Below the pieces are notes generated by a model that was not told the DNA's origin, ran no database searches, and saw nothing but the letters and a program-made list of their open reading frames with translations. A stretch of 64,000 bases of DNA, from assembly GCA_028285495.1 (NCBI GenBank), contig JANQPB010000014.1, positions 62,001-126,000 of the forward strand, given 5' to 3'. A program made the translations under genes and the position numbers. This document shows positions 44,586 through 52,638 of this stretch, one piece after another (within the stretch, counting starts at the first letter, position 1; each line of letters begins with the position of its first letter). Origin of the DNA: Acidimicrobiales bacterium (lineage in GTDB: Bacteria; Actinomycetota; Acidimicrobiia; Acidimicrobiales; SZUA-35).

Positions 44586-45749
44586 CTACCCGGTCGCGCC
44601 GTCGAGCACCTCGGCGAACCCGGCCGGCCCGTACGGTCCGATGCAGAGCTGCTCGAGGGCGCCGATCCCCTGCCGTCCCTCGTCATCGGTGGCCCGGACC
44701 ACCTGCTGCACGTGCAGGTTCTCCGGTCTGAGCAGGTCCATGTCGTCGAGGTCATAGCTCTCGTGACCGAGCTCGAGCTCGCCGTGCCACGAGCCCTGCC
44801 GCCACGTCGGATGGCCGTAGCCGAGCCCCTTCATGTGGAACCGCAGCACCGGTTCGAGGGTGATCGTGCGGATGTCGCCATCGACGGGCACGAGGTCGAT
44901 CTCGGCCGACGATGCCAGCCGCGTGCCGGGGCGGTAGCGGAGGCGATGTCGAGCGGCGGCCATGCGGGTGTCGAGCCCATCCGGTGCTTCGGGCACGTCG
45001 CCCTCGGTCGCGAACAGCGGGGCGGTCAACCCCTCCCGCACGAGGGGCTGACCGCGGGTGTCGTCGAAGAAGATCGCGTGTGACGCGTGCCCGGCACCGC
45101 CGACGGTGTCGCCGGTCAGGTTGGCGCCGTCCCAGAACAGCGGCGCCCACAGGAAGAAGAAGGCGGGCAGCTGCGGCGGACCCAGTTGCATCCGCTCGCC
45201 GACGCTCCGCAGCCCCCACGACCGGTCCTTGGTCCCCCGCCAGCCGTCGGCGTCGACCTCGAACTGGCCGTCCGGGTGGCGGACGGTGCCGGTCCAGCGA
45301 CCGAACTGGTCGAAGCGGGTGGCGTCCATCACCACCCGGGGCCCGTTGGTCAGGGTCTGGCGGGCCTCCTGGATCGGGGCGGTCCTGGTCGAGAACGTCA
45401 GGTCGCAGGCCAGGCCGGAGGCGTTGTCGTCGAGGATCACCCGGGTCCGCCGCATCGGCTCGTCGATCTCGATGCGGAACGGGCCGACCGCCATGTCGGT
45501 CCGCTCGAGGGGGGCCAGGCGGGAACCGAAGAAGGCGTGCTGGCGGCCGCCGGCGGTGACCACGCTGAAGGCGGCGTCCTGGACCCTGCGGTGGGGGTAG
45601 ACCGCCATCCCGATCCCGAAGTAGGCCGAGCCGTCGACGGCGTAGCCGTTGAACCAGGTGCGGTCGTAGACGTTGGGGTCGGAGGTGGCCGGGTGGGCCA
45701 GCGGCATCGGGGTCTGGTGGACCGGGTAGTCGTCCAGGCGGTTCAGCAC
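44586..45749 (-). CDS. Conserved hypothetical protein, CrtC/lipocalin-like
   Basis: 387 residues without signal peptide or membrane helix. It is rich in beta strands and tryptophan; DRTWFNGYAVDGSAYFGIGM near residue 30 and GTKDRSWGLRSVGERMQ near residue 170 resemble the double lipocalin-like fold of the CrtC/DUF7064-type proteins found beside acyl-CoA genes in actinobacteria. The assignment is weak. GTG start is six bases after TAGCTT, indicating a leaderless mRNA. It is divergent from ltrA with only 84 bases between start codons. Confidence 0.65.
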   Translation of the reverse strand: MLNRLDDYPVHQTPMPLAHPATSDPNVYDRTWFNGYAVDGSAYFGIGMAVYPHRRVQDAAFSVVTAGGRQHAFFGSRLAPLERTDMAVGPFRIEIDEPMRRTRVILDDNASGLACDLTFSTRTAPIQEARQTLTNGPRVVMDATRFDQFGRWTGTVRHPDGQFEVDADGWRGTKDRSWGLRSVGERMQLGPPQLPAFFFLWAPLFWDGANLTGDTVGGAGHASHAIFFDDTRGQPLVREGLTAPLFATEGDVPEAPDGLDTRMAAARHRLRYRPGTRLASSAEIDLVPVDGDIRTITLEPVLRFHMKGLGYGHPTWRQGSWHGELELGHESYDLDDMDLLRPENLHVQQVVRATDDEGRQGIGALEQLCIGPYGPAGFAEVLDGATG

Positions 45750-45755
45750 GGCCTC

Positions 45756-45761
45756 AAGCTA
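45756..45761 (-). promoter_or_regulatory. Leaderless promoter -10 (TAGCTT) of the CrtC-like gene
   Basis: TAGCTT on the minus strand lies six bases before the GTG at 45749. Confidence 0.5.
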
Positions 45762-45820
45762 GTGGCCTGGCCGGGTGCGCCGAAAGCCGACGCTCCACCG
45801 ACCCGTCGACGGCGACGGCC

Positions 45821-45826
45821 TAGACT
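45821..45826 (+). promoter_or_regulatory. Leaderless promoter -10 (TAGACT) of ltrA
   Basis: TAGACT lies exactly seven bases before the ATG at 45834. Confidence 0.6.
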
Positions 45827-45833
45827 CCCGCCC

Positions 45834-47024
45834 ATGCGCGGCATCCCCATTCCCGACCAGGAGGCGGACTTCACCGCCGACCCGTCGGAGCTGTACTTCG
45901 ACCTGGCCTTCGTCTTCGCCTTCTCCCGGCTGGTCTTCCACCTCGTCCACCACCCCGACTGGACCGGCGTCGGCGAGTTCGTCCTGCTCTTCACGATGAT
46001 CTGGTTGCCGTGGAGCCAGTTCACCTGGTCGGCCAACGCCGTGGCCGGCAACAGCCGGACCGTGCGCTTCCTGTTCATGGTGGCCACGGTGGTGTCGATC
46101 CCGATGGCCGGCTCGGTCAACGCCGCCTTCGGCGCCGGGGCCCCGGCGTTTGCCATCTCGCTGGCGATCATCCTGGTCATCGGGCTTCTGATGATCGTCA
46201 CCGCCGACAGCGGCGATGCGGTCACCGACACCGGGCTGACCGAGTCGTCGCTCCGGTGGGCGGTGCCGAACTTCGTGGCCATCGCCATCATGATCGGCGG
46301 GGGGTTCCTCGACGGCCGGGCCAGGGTCATCGCCTGGGTGGTGGCGATGCTCGTGGTCCTGTGGGGGACGATCCAGGCCGGGCAGGGCGACTGGGTGACG
46401 CGGGCCGGGCACTTCGCCGAGCGTCACGGGCTGATCATCATCGTCGCCCTCGGCGAGGTCATCGTCGCCGTCGCCGTGCCGGTGGTCGACGCCCTGGCCG
46501 AGGAGGATGCCGGGCTGCCGGGCCGCACGATCGTGGTGCTCGGTGCGGCCGGGGCCTTCGCCGGCCTGCTGTGGTGGGGCTACTTCGACCGGCCGAACCC
46601 GGCGATCGAGCACCGCCACAACGAGATGACCAACGGGCAGGAGGGCGGCCGCTTCGCCCGCGACGTCTACACCTACAGTCACCTGCCGCTCGTCGCCGGC
46701 ATCATCCTCGCCGCCGCTGCGCTCGAGGAGATCACCCTCCACCCCGATGACGTGCTCCCGGAGCCGTTCCGGTGGATGCTGTTCGCCGGCCTGACCTGCT
46801 ACCTGCTCGCGGTGGTGATCTTCATCTACCGGGCCTACGGGATCGTGGCCAGGGAGCGGCTGGCCACCATCGCCGCCCTGCTGGTCCTCACGCTCGTGGC
46901 CGGCAGTCTCGACGGTCTGGTCGTGCTCATCGTCGTCGACCTCTTGCTGCTCGGGATGCTGATGGCCGAGCACGTTCGGGTCGAGGGCGGCTTGCGGATC
47001 CGGGCGACGGCCACCGCCGGCTGA
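45834..47024 (+). CDS. ltrA: Low-temperature-requirement A family membrane protein
   Basis: 396 residues with about 12 transmembrane helices. SELYFDLAFVFAFSRLVFHL near the N-terminus is the LtrA signature, and ERHGLIIIVALGEVIVAVAV (about 200) is the second conserved region. The family takes its name from a Listeria protein needed at low temperature; the biochemical role is unknown. The start is fixed by the seven-base spacing from TAGACT. Confidence 0.9.
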   Translation: MRGIPIPDQEADFTADPSELYFDLAFVFAFSRLVFHLVHHPDWTGVGEFVLLFTMIWLPWSQFTWSANAVAGNSRTVRFLFMVATVVSIPMAGSVNAAFGAGAPAFAISLAIILVIGLLMIVTADSGDAVTDTGLTESSLRWAVPNFVAIAIMIGGGFLDGRARVIAWVVAMLVVLWGTIQAGQGDWVTRAGHFAERHGLIIIVALGEVIVAVAVPVVDALAEEDAGLPGRTIVVLGAAGAFAGLLWWGYFDRPNPAIEHRHNEMTNGQEGGRFARDVYTYSHLPLVAGIILAAAALEEITLHPDDVLPEPFRWMLFAGLTCYLLAVVIFIYRAYGIVARERLATIAALLVLTLVAGSLDGLVVLIVVDLLLLGMLMAEHVRVEGGLRIRATATAG

Positions 47025-47050
47025 CCGACGAGCGGTCGACGACCGCAGCG

Positions 47051-47734
47051 TCAACGAGCCAGGCGGCGGATCACCTCGAGGCTGGCCGGATCGGTGACGT
47101 GCAGGTTGGTGAGCTCGCCGTCGACGGCGACGACCCGACCGCCGACCGCCTCGACCGCGGCGGATTCCTCGACGATCGGCACCGCAACGGCCCGATCGTC
47201 GTCCGGGCCGGCGGCGACGGCGGCCAGCGCCCGATCGAGCGTCGCCCTCGACCACGCCATCGGCGCCTGGGCGGTGCCGAGCCCGTCCCGCCCGACCGTG
47301 GTCAGCGTGCCGTCGTCGTGGCGGCGCTTGACGACGTCGACCGCGGCGAGCCAGGGCACCGCCCCGTCGGCACCTCCCTCGACGGCCCGGACCAGGCGCT
47401 CGACGAGCTCGACCGAGGCCAGCGGGTGGGAGGCGCTGTGGACCACCACGATCTCCGCCTCGGGGGGCACGGCGGCCAGGCCGGCGGCCAGCGAGGCCAG
47501 CCGGTCGGCGCCACCGTCGACGACGGCGTCGACGGGATCGCCGTCCCACCCCGACCCGGGGGGCACCACCAACCCGACCCACGACGTGGTCGACCGGCAG
47601 GTGGCGGCGACCCGGTCGATGATCCGCTCACCGGGCGCCAGCTCCAGGAACTGCTTGCGGGCCCCCATGCGGGTGCCCGACCCGGCGGCGGTGATGACCG
47701 AGGCCCGGACCACCCCACCTCGACCGCCGGTCAC
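47051..47734 (-). CDS. IspD-like nucleotidyltransferase, divergent
   Basis: 227 residues, the length of 2-C-methyl-D-erythritol 4-phosphate cytidylyltransferase. The N-terminal CTP loop AAGSGTRMGARKQFLEL is intact. Substrate-binding positions differ from canonical IspD: VVVHSASHP replaces HDAARP, VDVVKRR replaces the Thr-containing strand, and NLHVTDP replaces NxKxT. It is therefore either a divergent IspD or a paralogue with another alcohol-phosphate substrate. The GTG start overlaps the enoyl-CoA hydratase stop. Confidence 0.72.
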   Translation of the reverse strand: MTGGRGGVVRASVITAAGSGTRMGARKQFLELAPGERIIDRVAATCRSTTSWVGLVVPPGSGWDGDPVDAVVDGGADRLASLAAGLAAVPPEAEIVVVHSASHPLASVELVERLVRAVEGGADGAVPWLAAVDVVKRRHDDGTLTTVGRDGLGTAQAPMAWSRATLDRALAAVAAGPDDDRAVAVPIVEESAAVEAVGGRVVAVDGELTNLHVTDPASLEVIRRLAR

Positions 47735-48507
47735 CCCGGTTCACCGTGGCGGCCGGCGCCGGCGGCGAAGCGGGCTGCGCCCTCCCGGGTCTCGCCCGAA
47801 CGGATCGTGGCCAGGCCGAGCTCGGTCTCCCGGGCCAGCGCGTCCGGCAGCGGCAGGCTCCACTGGTCGTAGCTCGACGTGCGGTCGGACCGCAGGCAGC
47901 GCTGGGGCAGGGCGGCCAGGTCTCGGGCCAGGCCGACGGCGGCGTCGATGGCCGTTCCCGGCTCGACCAACCGGTTGGCCAGGCCCATCATCCTCGCTTC
48001 GTCGCCGGACACGCCCCGGCCGGTCAGGATCAGATCGAGGGCGTGGGAGTGGCCGATGAGGCGGGGCAGGCGGATCGTGCCGCCGTCGACCAGCGGCACG
48101 CCCCAGCGGCGGCAGTAGACGCCGAACGTGGCGTCGGTGGCCGCCACCCGCAGGTCGCACCACACGGCCAGCTCCAGGCCACCGGCCACGGCGAACCCCT
48201 CGACGGCGGCGATCACCGGCTTGCCCAGGTCCATCCGGGTGACGCCCATCGGCCCGTCCTCGGCCACATCCGTCGACACCCGATTGCCGTTGCCCTCGGC
48301 CACCGCCTTCAGGTCGGCACCGGCACAGAAGGTGCCCCCGGCGCCGGTGAGCACGGCGACGGCGAGGTCGTCGTCGGCGTCGAAGCGGCGGAAGGCGTCG
48401 GCCAGGAGCTCGGCCGTCGGGCGGTCGACGGCGTTGCGGCGGTCGGGCCGGTCGATGGTGACGACGAGGATCTGGTCGTCGACGGTGTCGGTGCGAACGG
48501 GGCTCAT
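47731..48507 (-). CDS. Enoyl-CoA hydratase/isomerase family protein
   Basis: 258 residues of the crotonase fold. GAGGTFCAGADLKAVAEG near residue 63 is the first oxyanion-hole segment. KPVIAAVEGFAVAGGLELAV near residue 98 is the second. The usual first catalytic Glu region reads CRRWGVPLVDGG, with Asp in the later position, so hydratase versus isomerase activity is open. Start ATG 48507 lies seven bases from CACAGT, a weak -10. Confidence 0.86.
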   Translation of the reverse strand: MSPVRTDTVDDQILVVTIDRPDRRNAVDRPTAELLADAFRRFDADDDLAVAVLTGAGGTFCAGADLKAVAEGNGNRVSTDVAEDGPMGVTRMDLGKPVIAAVEGFAVAGGLELAVWCDLRVAATDATFGVYCRRWGVPLVDGGTIRLPRLIGHSHALDLILTGRGVSGDEARMMGLANRLVEPGTAIDAAVGLARDLAALPQRCLRSDRTSSYDQWSLPLPDALARETELGLATIRSGETREGAARFAAGAGRHGEPG

Positions 48508-48582
48508 GGCCACCACTGTGTTCGCCGCCCCGGCCCGGCGCCAGCCAGGCGGCCCGAGCGGCGTGGCCCCCGCTGCACCCCG

Positions 48583-49620
48583 CTAGTCGATGCGGGGGTA
48601 CTCGCCGTCGGCGCCGCGCTCGACGTGGATCTGCCTGGCCAGCTCGACGTGCTCGTCGCCCGGCCCGCCGGACGACGTGTCCTCGGGCCGGATGTCCTCG
48701 GACAGCACGGCGCCGGCGACGGCGGCGGCCGAGTCGGCCAGCGCCCGCAGGTCGTAGCCGCCCTCGAGGAACAGCAGCCGGCGCCCGGCGGGAGCCAGCG
48801 GAAGCAGTGCGGTGACCAGGTCGGCGTAGTCGGTCGAGGTCAGCCCCAGATCCGTGAGGGGATCGGCCCGATGGCCGTCGAACCCGGTTGAGATCAGCAG
48901 CCAGGTCGGTCCGAACCGCTGGACCACCGGCTGCACGATCTCGTCGACCGCCCGGCGGTAGACGTCGCCCGTCGCCCCGGCCGGCAGGGCCACGTTGACC
49001 GTCGACCCGACCCCGTCGCCCTCGCCGACCTCGTCTGGCCGGCCGGTGAACGGGTACCAGGGGAACTGGTGGAAGCTGACGAACAGCACGTCGGGGTCGG
49101 CGTAGAAGATGTCCTGGGTGCCGTTGCCGTGGTGGGCGTCGATGTCGACGATGACGACCCGCTCGCCCCGGTCGGCCAGCGACCGGGCGGCCACGGCCAC
49201 GTTGTTGTAGAGGCAGAACCCCATCTGGCGCCCGGCGGTGGCGTGGTGGCCCGGCGGTCGGACCATCGACCAGCCGACGTCGCCCTCGCCCCGCTCCAGC
49301 CGGTCGATCAGGTCGAGGCCGGCTCCGGCGGCCCTGGCGGCGGCGTCGGCCGACTCGGCCGAGACCGTGGTGTCGGGGTCGATCGCACCGCCACCGACGT
49401 CGGACAGAGCCCGCAGCTGATCGATCAGGTAGGCCGGGTGCACGGCCTCGATCCGCTCCCGATCGGCCGGCGGAGCTTCGATCCAGGTGATGCCGTCGGC
49501 AACCGAACTGCCCTGCAGGCCGTCGCGGACGGCGGTCAACCGGAGCGACGACTCGGGGTGGCCCGGTCCCGGATCGTGCATCCAGCACAGATCGTGGGTG
49601 GACACCAGGAGACCGCTCAT
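48583..49620 (-). CDS. Histone deacetylase/AcuC-family amidohydrolase
   Basis: 345 residues from ATG 49620. Zinc-dependent deacetylase of lysine or polyamine type. RPPGHHATAGRQMGFC holds the paired active-site His. VVIVDIDAHHGNGTQDIFY holds zinc-binding Asp and His. STGFDGHRADPLTDL gives the other zinc Asp, and LEGGYDL precedes the C-terminus. It is divergent from a GNAT acetyltransferase, with 48 bases between start codons, so it may reverse that enzyme's acetylation. Leaderless start six bases after TACGGT. Confidence 0.9.
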   Translation of the reverse strand: MSGLLVSTHDLCWMHDPGPGHPESSLRLTAVRDGLQGSSVADGITWIEAPPADRERIEAVHPAYLIDQLRALSDVGGGAIDPDTTVSAESADAAARAAGAGLDLIDRLERGEGDVGWSMVRPPGHHATAGRQMGFCLYNNVAVAARSLADRGERVVIVDIDAHHGNGTQDIFYADPDVLFVSFHQFPWYPFTGRPDEVGEGDGVGSTVNVALPAGATGDVYRRAVDEIVQPVVQRFGPTWLLISTGFDGHRADPLTDLGLTSTDYADLVTALLPLAPAGRRLLFLEGGYDLRALADSAAAVAGAVLSEDIRPEDTSSGGPGDEHVELARQIHVERGADGEYPRID

Positions 49621-49626
49621 CACACC

Positions 49627-49632
49627 ACCGTA
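49627..49632 (-). promoter_or_regulatory. Leaderless promoter -10 (TACGGT) of the deacetylase
   Basis: TACGGT on the minus strand lies six bases before the ATG at 49620. Confidence 0.5.
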
Positions 49633-49654
49633 CCCGCCGGGCCGTTCGACCTTC

Positions 49655-49660
49655 TATCGT
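49655..49660 (+). promoter_or_regulatory. -10 element TATCGT of the GNAT/DUF6049 operon
   Basis: TATCGT lies eight bases before GTG 49669 and two before ATG 49663; the former spacing better suits leaderless initiation. Confidence 0.4.
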
Positions 49661-49668
49661 GGATGGCA

Positions 49669-50439
49669 GTGGATCAAGCTCCAGCCCTGGGTGGGCGCAA
49701 CGAACGGACGGGGCTGGCGAAGGGCCGGTGGCCGCTTGGGATGGCCCCCTGGGCCCGTCGGCTGCGCATCACCCCGTGGCAGGGCGACCCCTTCGTCGCC
49801 CTCGTCGGTCCGGTCAGGACCGGTCGCATGCCGAACCCGGCCGATGTCGAGCGCTGCCTCAACGCCCTCCGCCGGCGAGGCGTCGACCGGGCGGTCACCC
49901 CGGCGCTCAGCCCGTTCGAGGCCGAGCCGTTCTACCAGGCCGGCTTCGAGCTGCTCGAACGGCTCCACCTCCTGTCCGTCTCGCTCGACCTGGCGTCGAG
50001 CAGGCCGAGCCGGAGCCCGGCCAAGTCGGTCGCCGGCCGCCGCTGGCACGATCGGGCGGTGCTCGAGGTCGACCGCCGGGCCTTCTCCGGCTTCTGGCGC
50101 TTCGACCAGCTCGCGCTGCGGGAGGCCAAGACCGCCACCCCGTCCCGCCGGTTCCGGGTGGCCAAGCTCGACGGTCGCATCGTCGGCTATGCGGTGACCG
50201 GGCGGGCCGGGCGCCGGGGCTACCTCCAGCGCCTGGCCGTCGATCCGACCGTCCAGGGGCGGGGCGTCGGCTCGATGCTGGTCCACGACTCGTTCGACTG
50301 GCTCCGCCGCCGGGGCGCGGACGAGACCCTGGTCAACACCCAGGAGAGCAACGCCAAGGCGCTCGCCCTCTACGAGCGCCTCGGCTACCGCCGCCACCAC
50401 CAGGGCCTGCTGGTGCTCCAGTGGCCCGGGGGTCCGTGA
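49669..50439 (+). CDS. GNAT-family N-acetyltransferase
   Basis: 256 residues from GTG 49669; ATG 49663 is the alternative and adds two residues. The C-terminal GNAT domain (about 150-256) has LQRLAVDPTVQGRGVGSMLV, the acetyl-CoA motif A with Q-x-x-G-x-G, and ALALYERLGYRRHHQG. The N-terminal half (about 15-110) looks like a degenerate second GNAT domain. The substrate may be a protein N-terminus, lysine or small amine. The stop overlaps the next gene's GTG. Confidence 0.84.
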   Translation: MDQAPALGGRNERTGLAKGRWPLGMAPWARRLRITPWQGDPFVALVGPVRTGRMPNPADVERCLNALRRRGVDRAVTPALSPFEAEPFYQAGFELLERLHLLSVSLDLASSRPSRSPAKSVAGRRWHDRAVLEVDRRAFSGFWRFDQLALREAKTATPSRRFRVAKLDGRIVGYAVTGRAGRRGYLQRLAVDPTVQGRGVGSMLVHDSFDWLRRRGADETLVNTQESNAKALALYERLGYRRHHQGLLVLQWPGGP

Positions 50440-52523
50440 CCGGCCGGTCTCGGCGGAACGCAGACCACTCCCGTACAACCCGACCGGCCAGACCGACGAC
50501 GCCGCTGCTGCTGGCCGTGGCGGCGCTGGCGTTGCTCGGCGCCGCCACGGCCGGCGGGCTGTCGCCGAGCCGGGCCGCCGGCCAGGGGATCGAGCCGCAG
50601 CCGACCGTGCGGATCGTGTCCCAGACGACGTTCGTGCCGGCCGACGGCGCCATCGAGTTGCTCGTCGAGGTCGACGGGGTCGACGGGCTGGCGATCCGAC
50701 CCGGCGCGGTCGGCGCGGAGGCCGACGCAGGCAACGACGTCGGGCCGGAGCTGTCGGTCACCTTCTTCGGCCGGCTCGAGACCGAGAACCAGGTCGATCT
50801 GCCCCCGTCACAGCCGCTCAACCGTCTGCCCGGGATCACCCTCGACCGGGCGCCTCGCACGCCCGAGGGCCAGGTTCGCCTGATGATCCCGATCCGGTCG
50901 GGGTCGAGCTTCGACGACCAGGACCGGGTGTTGCTACCCGAGCCCGGCGTCTACCCCCTCACCGTCGAGCTGCGGGACGCCGACGGCCCGCTGGCCTCGG
51001 CCAGGACCCACCTGGTGCGCCAGCCGATCGAGACCGCCGACGAGCCGGCCCAGGCCCCCGTCGAGGTGGGCGTGGTGCTGCACGTGACCTCGGCGGAGGG
51101 GCTGTCGGTCGAGCAGGCGGCGGCCCTGCTGACCCAGCACCCGACGGTGCCGCTGACCGTCGTGCTCGACACCGGACTGGTCAACCGACTTCGGGCCGAG
51201 CCCGAGACGGCGGCGACGCTCGCCGCTGCGCTCGGCGGCCGACCGGTGCTGACGGCCCCGACGATCGACCTCGATCCCTCGGCCCTGGCCGAGATCGGGC
51301 ACGGCGACCTGTATCTGACGGCGGCCGAGGCCGACCGCCGGGCGCTGGCCGACCTCGGGTTGCAGCCGGCGGTCGGGCAGGCCCTGCTCTCGGCGCCGCT
51401 GACCGACGCCGGGCTCGCCGTGCTCCGCCGGGAGGGCGTCGACGCCGTGCTCGACCTCGGCGACCGCTTCCTCGGCACCGGGGTGATCGACGGGCAGGGC
51501 CGGGCGATCGAGGTCATCCGGACCGACGCCGACCTCAACCGGATCCTCCGGGGCGACGACCCGCCGGCCATGGTCGAGACGGGGCCCCACCGGGCCAACC
51601 GGGTCCTGGCCCGACTCAGCCTGCGCCGCGAAGTCGACGACCAGCCCGTCGTCATCGGCGGGCCGGCGCTCGGGGTCGACCCGGCGCCAGCGCTGACCGC
51701 CTTCCTGGCGGCCCTCAGCCAGCCGGGCGCCCCCCGGCCGATCCCCCTGTCGGCGGTCCGGGGCGGGCCCAACCTCCGCACGGCCGAGCGACCGCAGCAG
51801 GACCTGTCACCGGTGGCCGGCCTGGTCGACGGCCTCCGCGACCGTCTGGTGACCTACGAGTCGTTCCACCTCGGCGGCGGGACGGACCCCGACGACTACC
51901 GCCAGCGGCTCGTCGGGGCCCTCACCCGTCAACGGAACCCGGACGACCGCCTGCAGGCCCTGACGCTGATCGCCAACCAGCTCCGGGCCGACCTCGGGAC
52001 CATCCACATCCACCAGCCACAGCCGGTGACCCTGGCCGCCCGCTCGGCGTCGATCCCGCTCGTGGTCGACAACACCTCGGCCGGGCCTCGCCACGTGCTG
52101 CTCGAGTTCCGGGGCGACCGGGTGGTGTCACCGGACGACGGGCGACTCCTGCTCGTCCAACCGGGCACGAGCTCCATCGACATCGAGGTCGAGGCCCGAT
52201 CGCTCGGCGTTTCGCCCCTCGAGGTGGTGGCCTGGACCCCGGACGGCTCGGTCGAGCTGACCAGGGCCCGGTTCGAGATCCGCTCGACCGCGGTGCCGGG
52301 ACTCGGGCTGCTCGTCTCGATCGGGGCCCTCGGGTTGCTCGGCCTGTGGTGGATCGTCGATCACCGGCGACGCCGGCGGGAGCTGCTCGACGTGACCGAT
52401 GGCGAGGTCGATCGGGCCGCCGCCGACTCGACCCCCTCGACCGACCACCGGGACGGCCGTCCGTCCGGCGCTCGAACGGGCGAGAGCGGCGAGACGCTGG
52501 AGCCACAGGCCACTAGCGTGTGA
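50436..52523 (+). CDS. DUF6049-like secreted/membrane protein
   Basis: 695 residues. A signal-like helix (LLLAVAALALLGAATAGGL) is followed by a large extracytoplasmic part, then a C-terminal membrane helix (GLGLLVSIGALGLLGLWWI) and a charged cytoplasmic tail. The large domain has an alpha/beta region with VPLTVVLDTGLVNRL and a polysaccharide-deacetylase-like pattern but no metal ligands. Architecture and position resemble mycobacterial Rv3909, which precedes mviN and sigM. It is the second gene of an operon with the GNAT protein. Exact role unknown; cell-envelope related. Confidence 0.75.
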   Translation: MTGRSRRNADHSRTTRPARPTTPLLLAVAALALLGAATAGGLSPSRAAGQGIEPQPTVRIVSQTTFVPADGAIELLVEVDGVDGLAIRPGAVGAEADAGNDVGPELSVTFFGRLETENQVDLPPSQPLNRLPGITLDRAPRTPEGQVRLMIPIRSGSSFDDQDRVLLPEPGVYPLTVELRDADGPLASARTHLVRQPIETADEPAQAPVEVGVVLHVTSAEGLSVEQAAALLTQHPTVPLTVVLDTGLVNRLRAEPETAATLAAALGGRPVLTAPTIDLDPSALAEIGHGDLYLTAAEADRRALADLGLQPAVGQALLSAPLTDAGLAVLRREGVDAVLDLGDRFLGTGVIDGQGRAIEVIRTDADLNRILRGDDPPAMVETGPHRANRVLARLSLRREVDDQPVVIGGPALGVDPAPALTAFLAALSQPGAPRPIPLSAVRGGPNLRTAERPQQDLSPVAGLVDGLRDRLVTYESFHLGGGTDPDDYRQRLVGALTRQRNPDDRLQALTLIANQLRADLGTIHIHQPQPVTLAARSASIPLVVDNTSAGPRHVLLEFRGDRVVSPDDGRLLLVQPGTSSIDIEVEARSLGVSPLEVVAWTPDGSVELTRARFEIRSTAVPGLGLLVSIGALGLLGLWWIVDHRRRRRELLDVTDGEVDRAAADSTPSTDHRDGRPSGARTGESGETLEPQATSV

Positions 52524-52638
52524 GGGTGGCTTGGCGGCTGGGAGAGTGGACGATGGGGCCCCCACCGGTTCCGGAACGGACCGCATCGACGAGCGCTTCG
52601 GTGATGGTGCCGCAGGTGCTGCGGTGAGGGTGCCGTGA
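52514..52638 (+). promoter_or_regulatory. -10 TAGCGT and mini-ORF chain before the kinase
   Basis: TAGCGT (52514-52519) is six bases before a GTG at 52526, which opens a 33-codon ORF ending at 52627. A GTG at 52624 overlaps that stop as GTGA and opens MRVP, whose stop (52636-52638) overlaps the kinase GTG as GTGA. Confidence 0.35.

Noticed and set aside
47032..47046. Hairpin GCGGTC/GACCGC between ltrA and the IspD-like gene
   Set aside because: Only six base pairs with a three-base loop and no U-run; could arise by chance.
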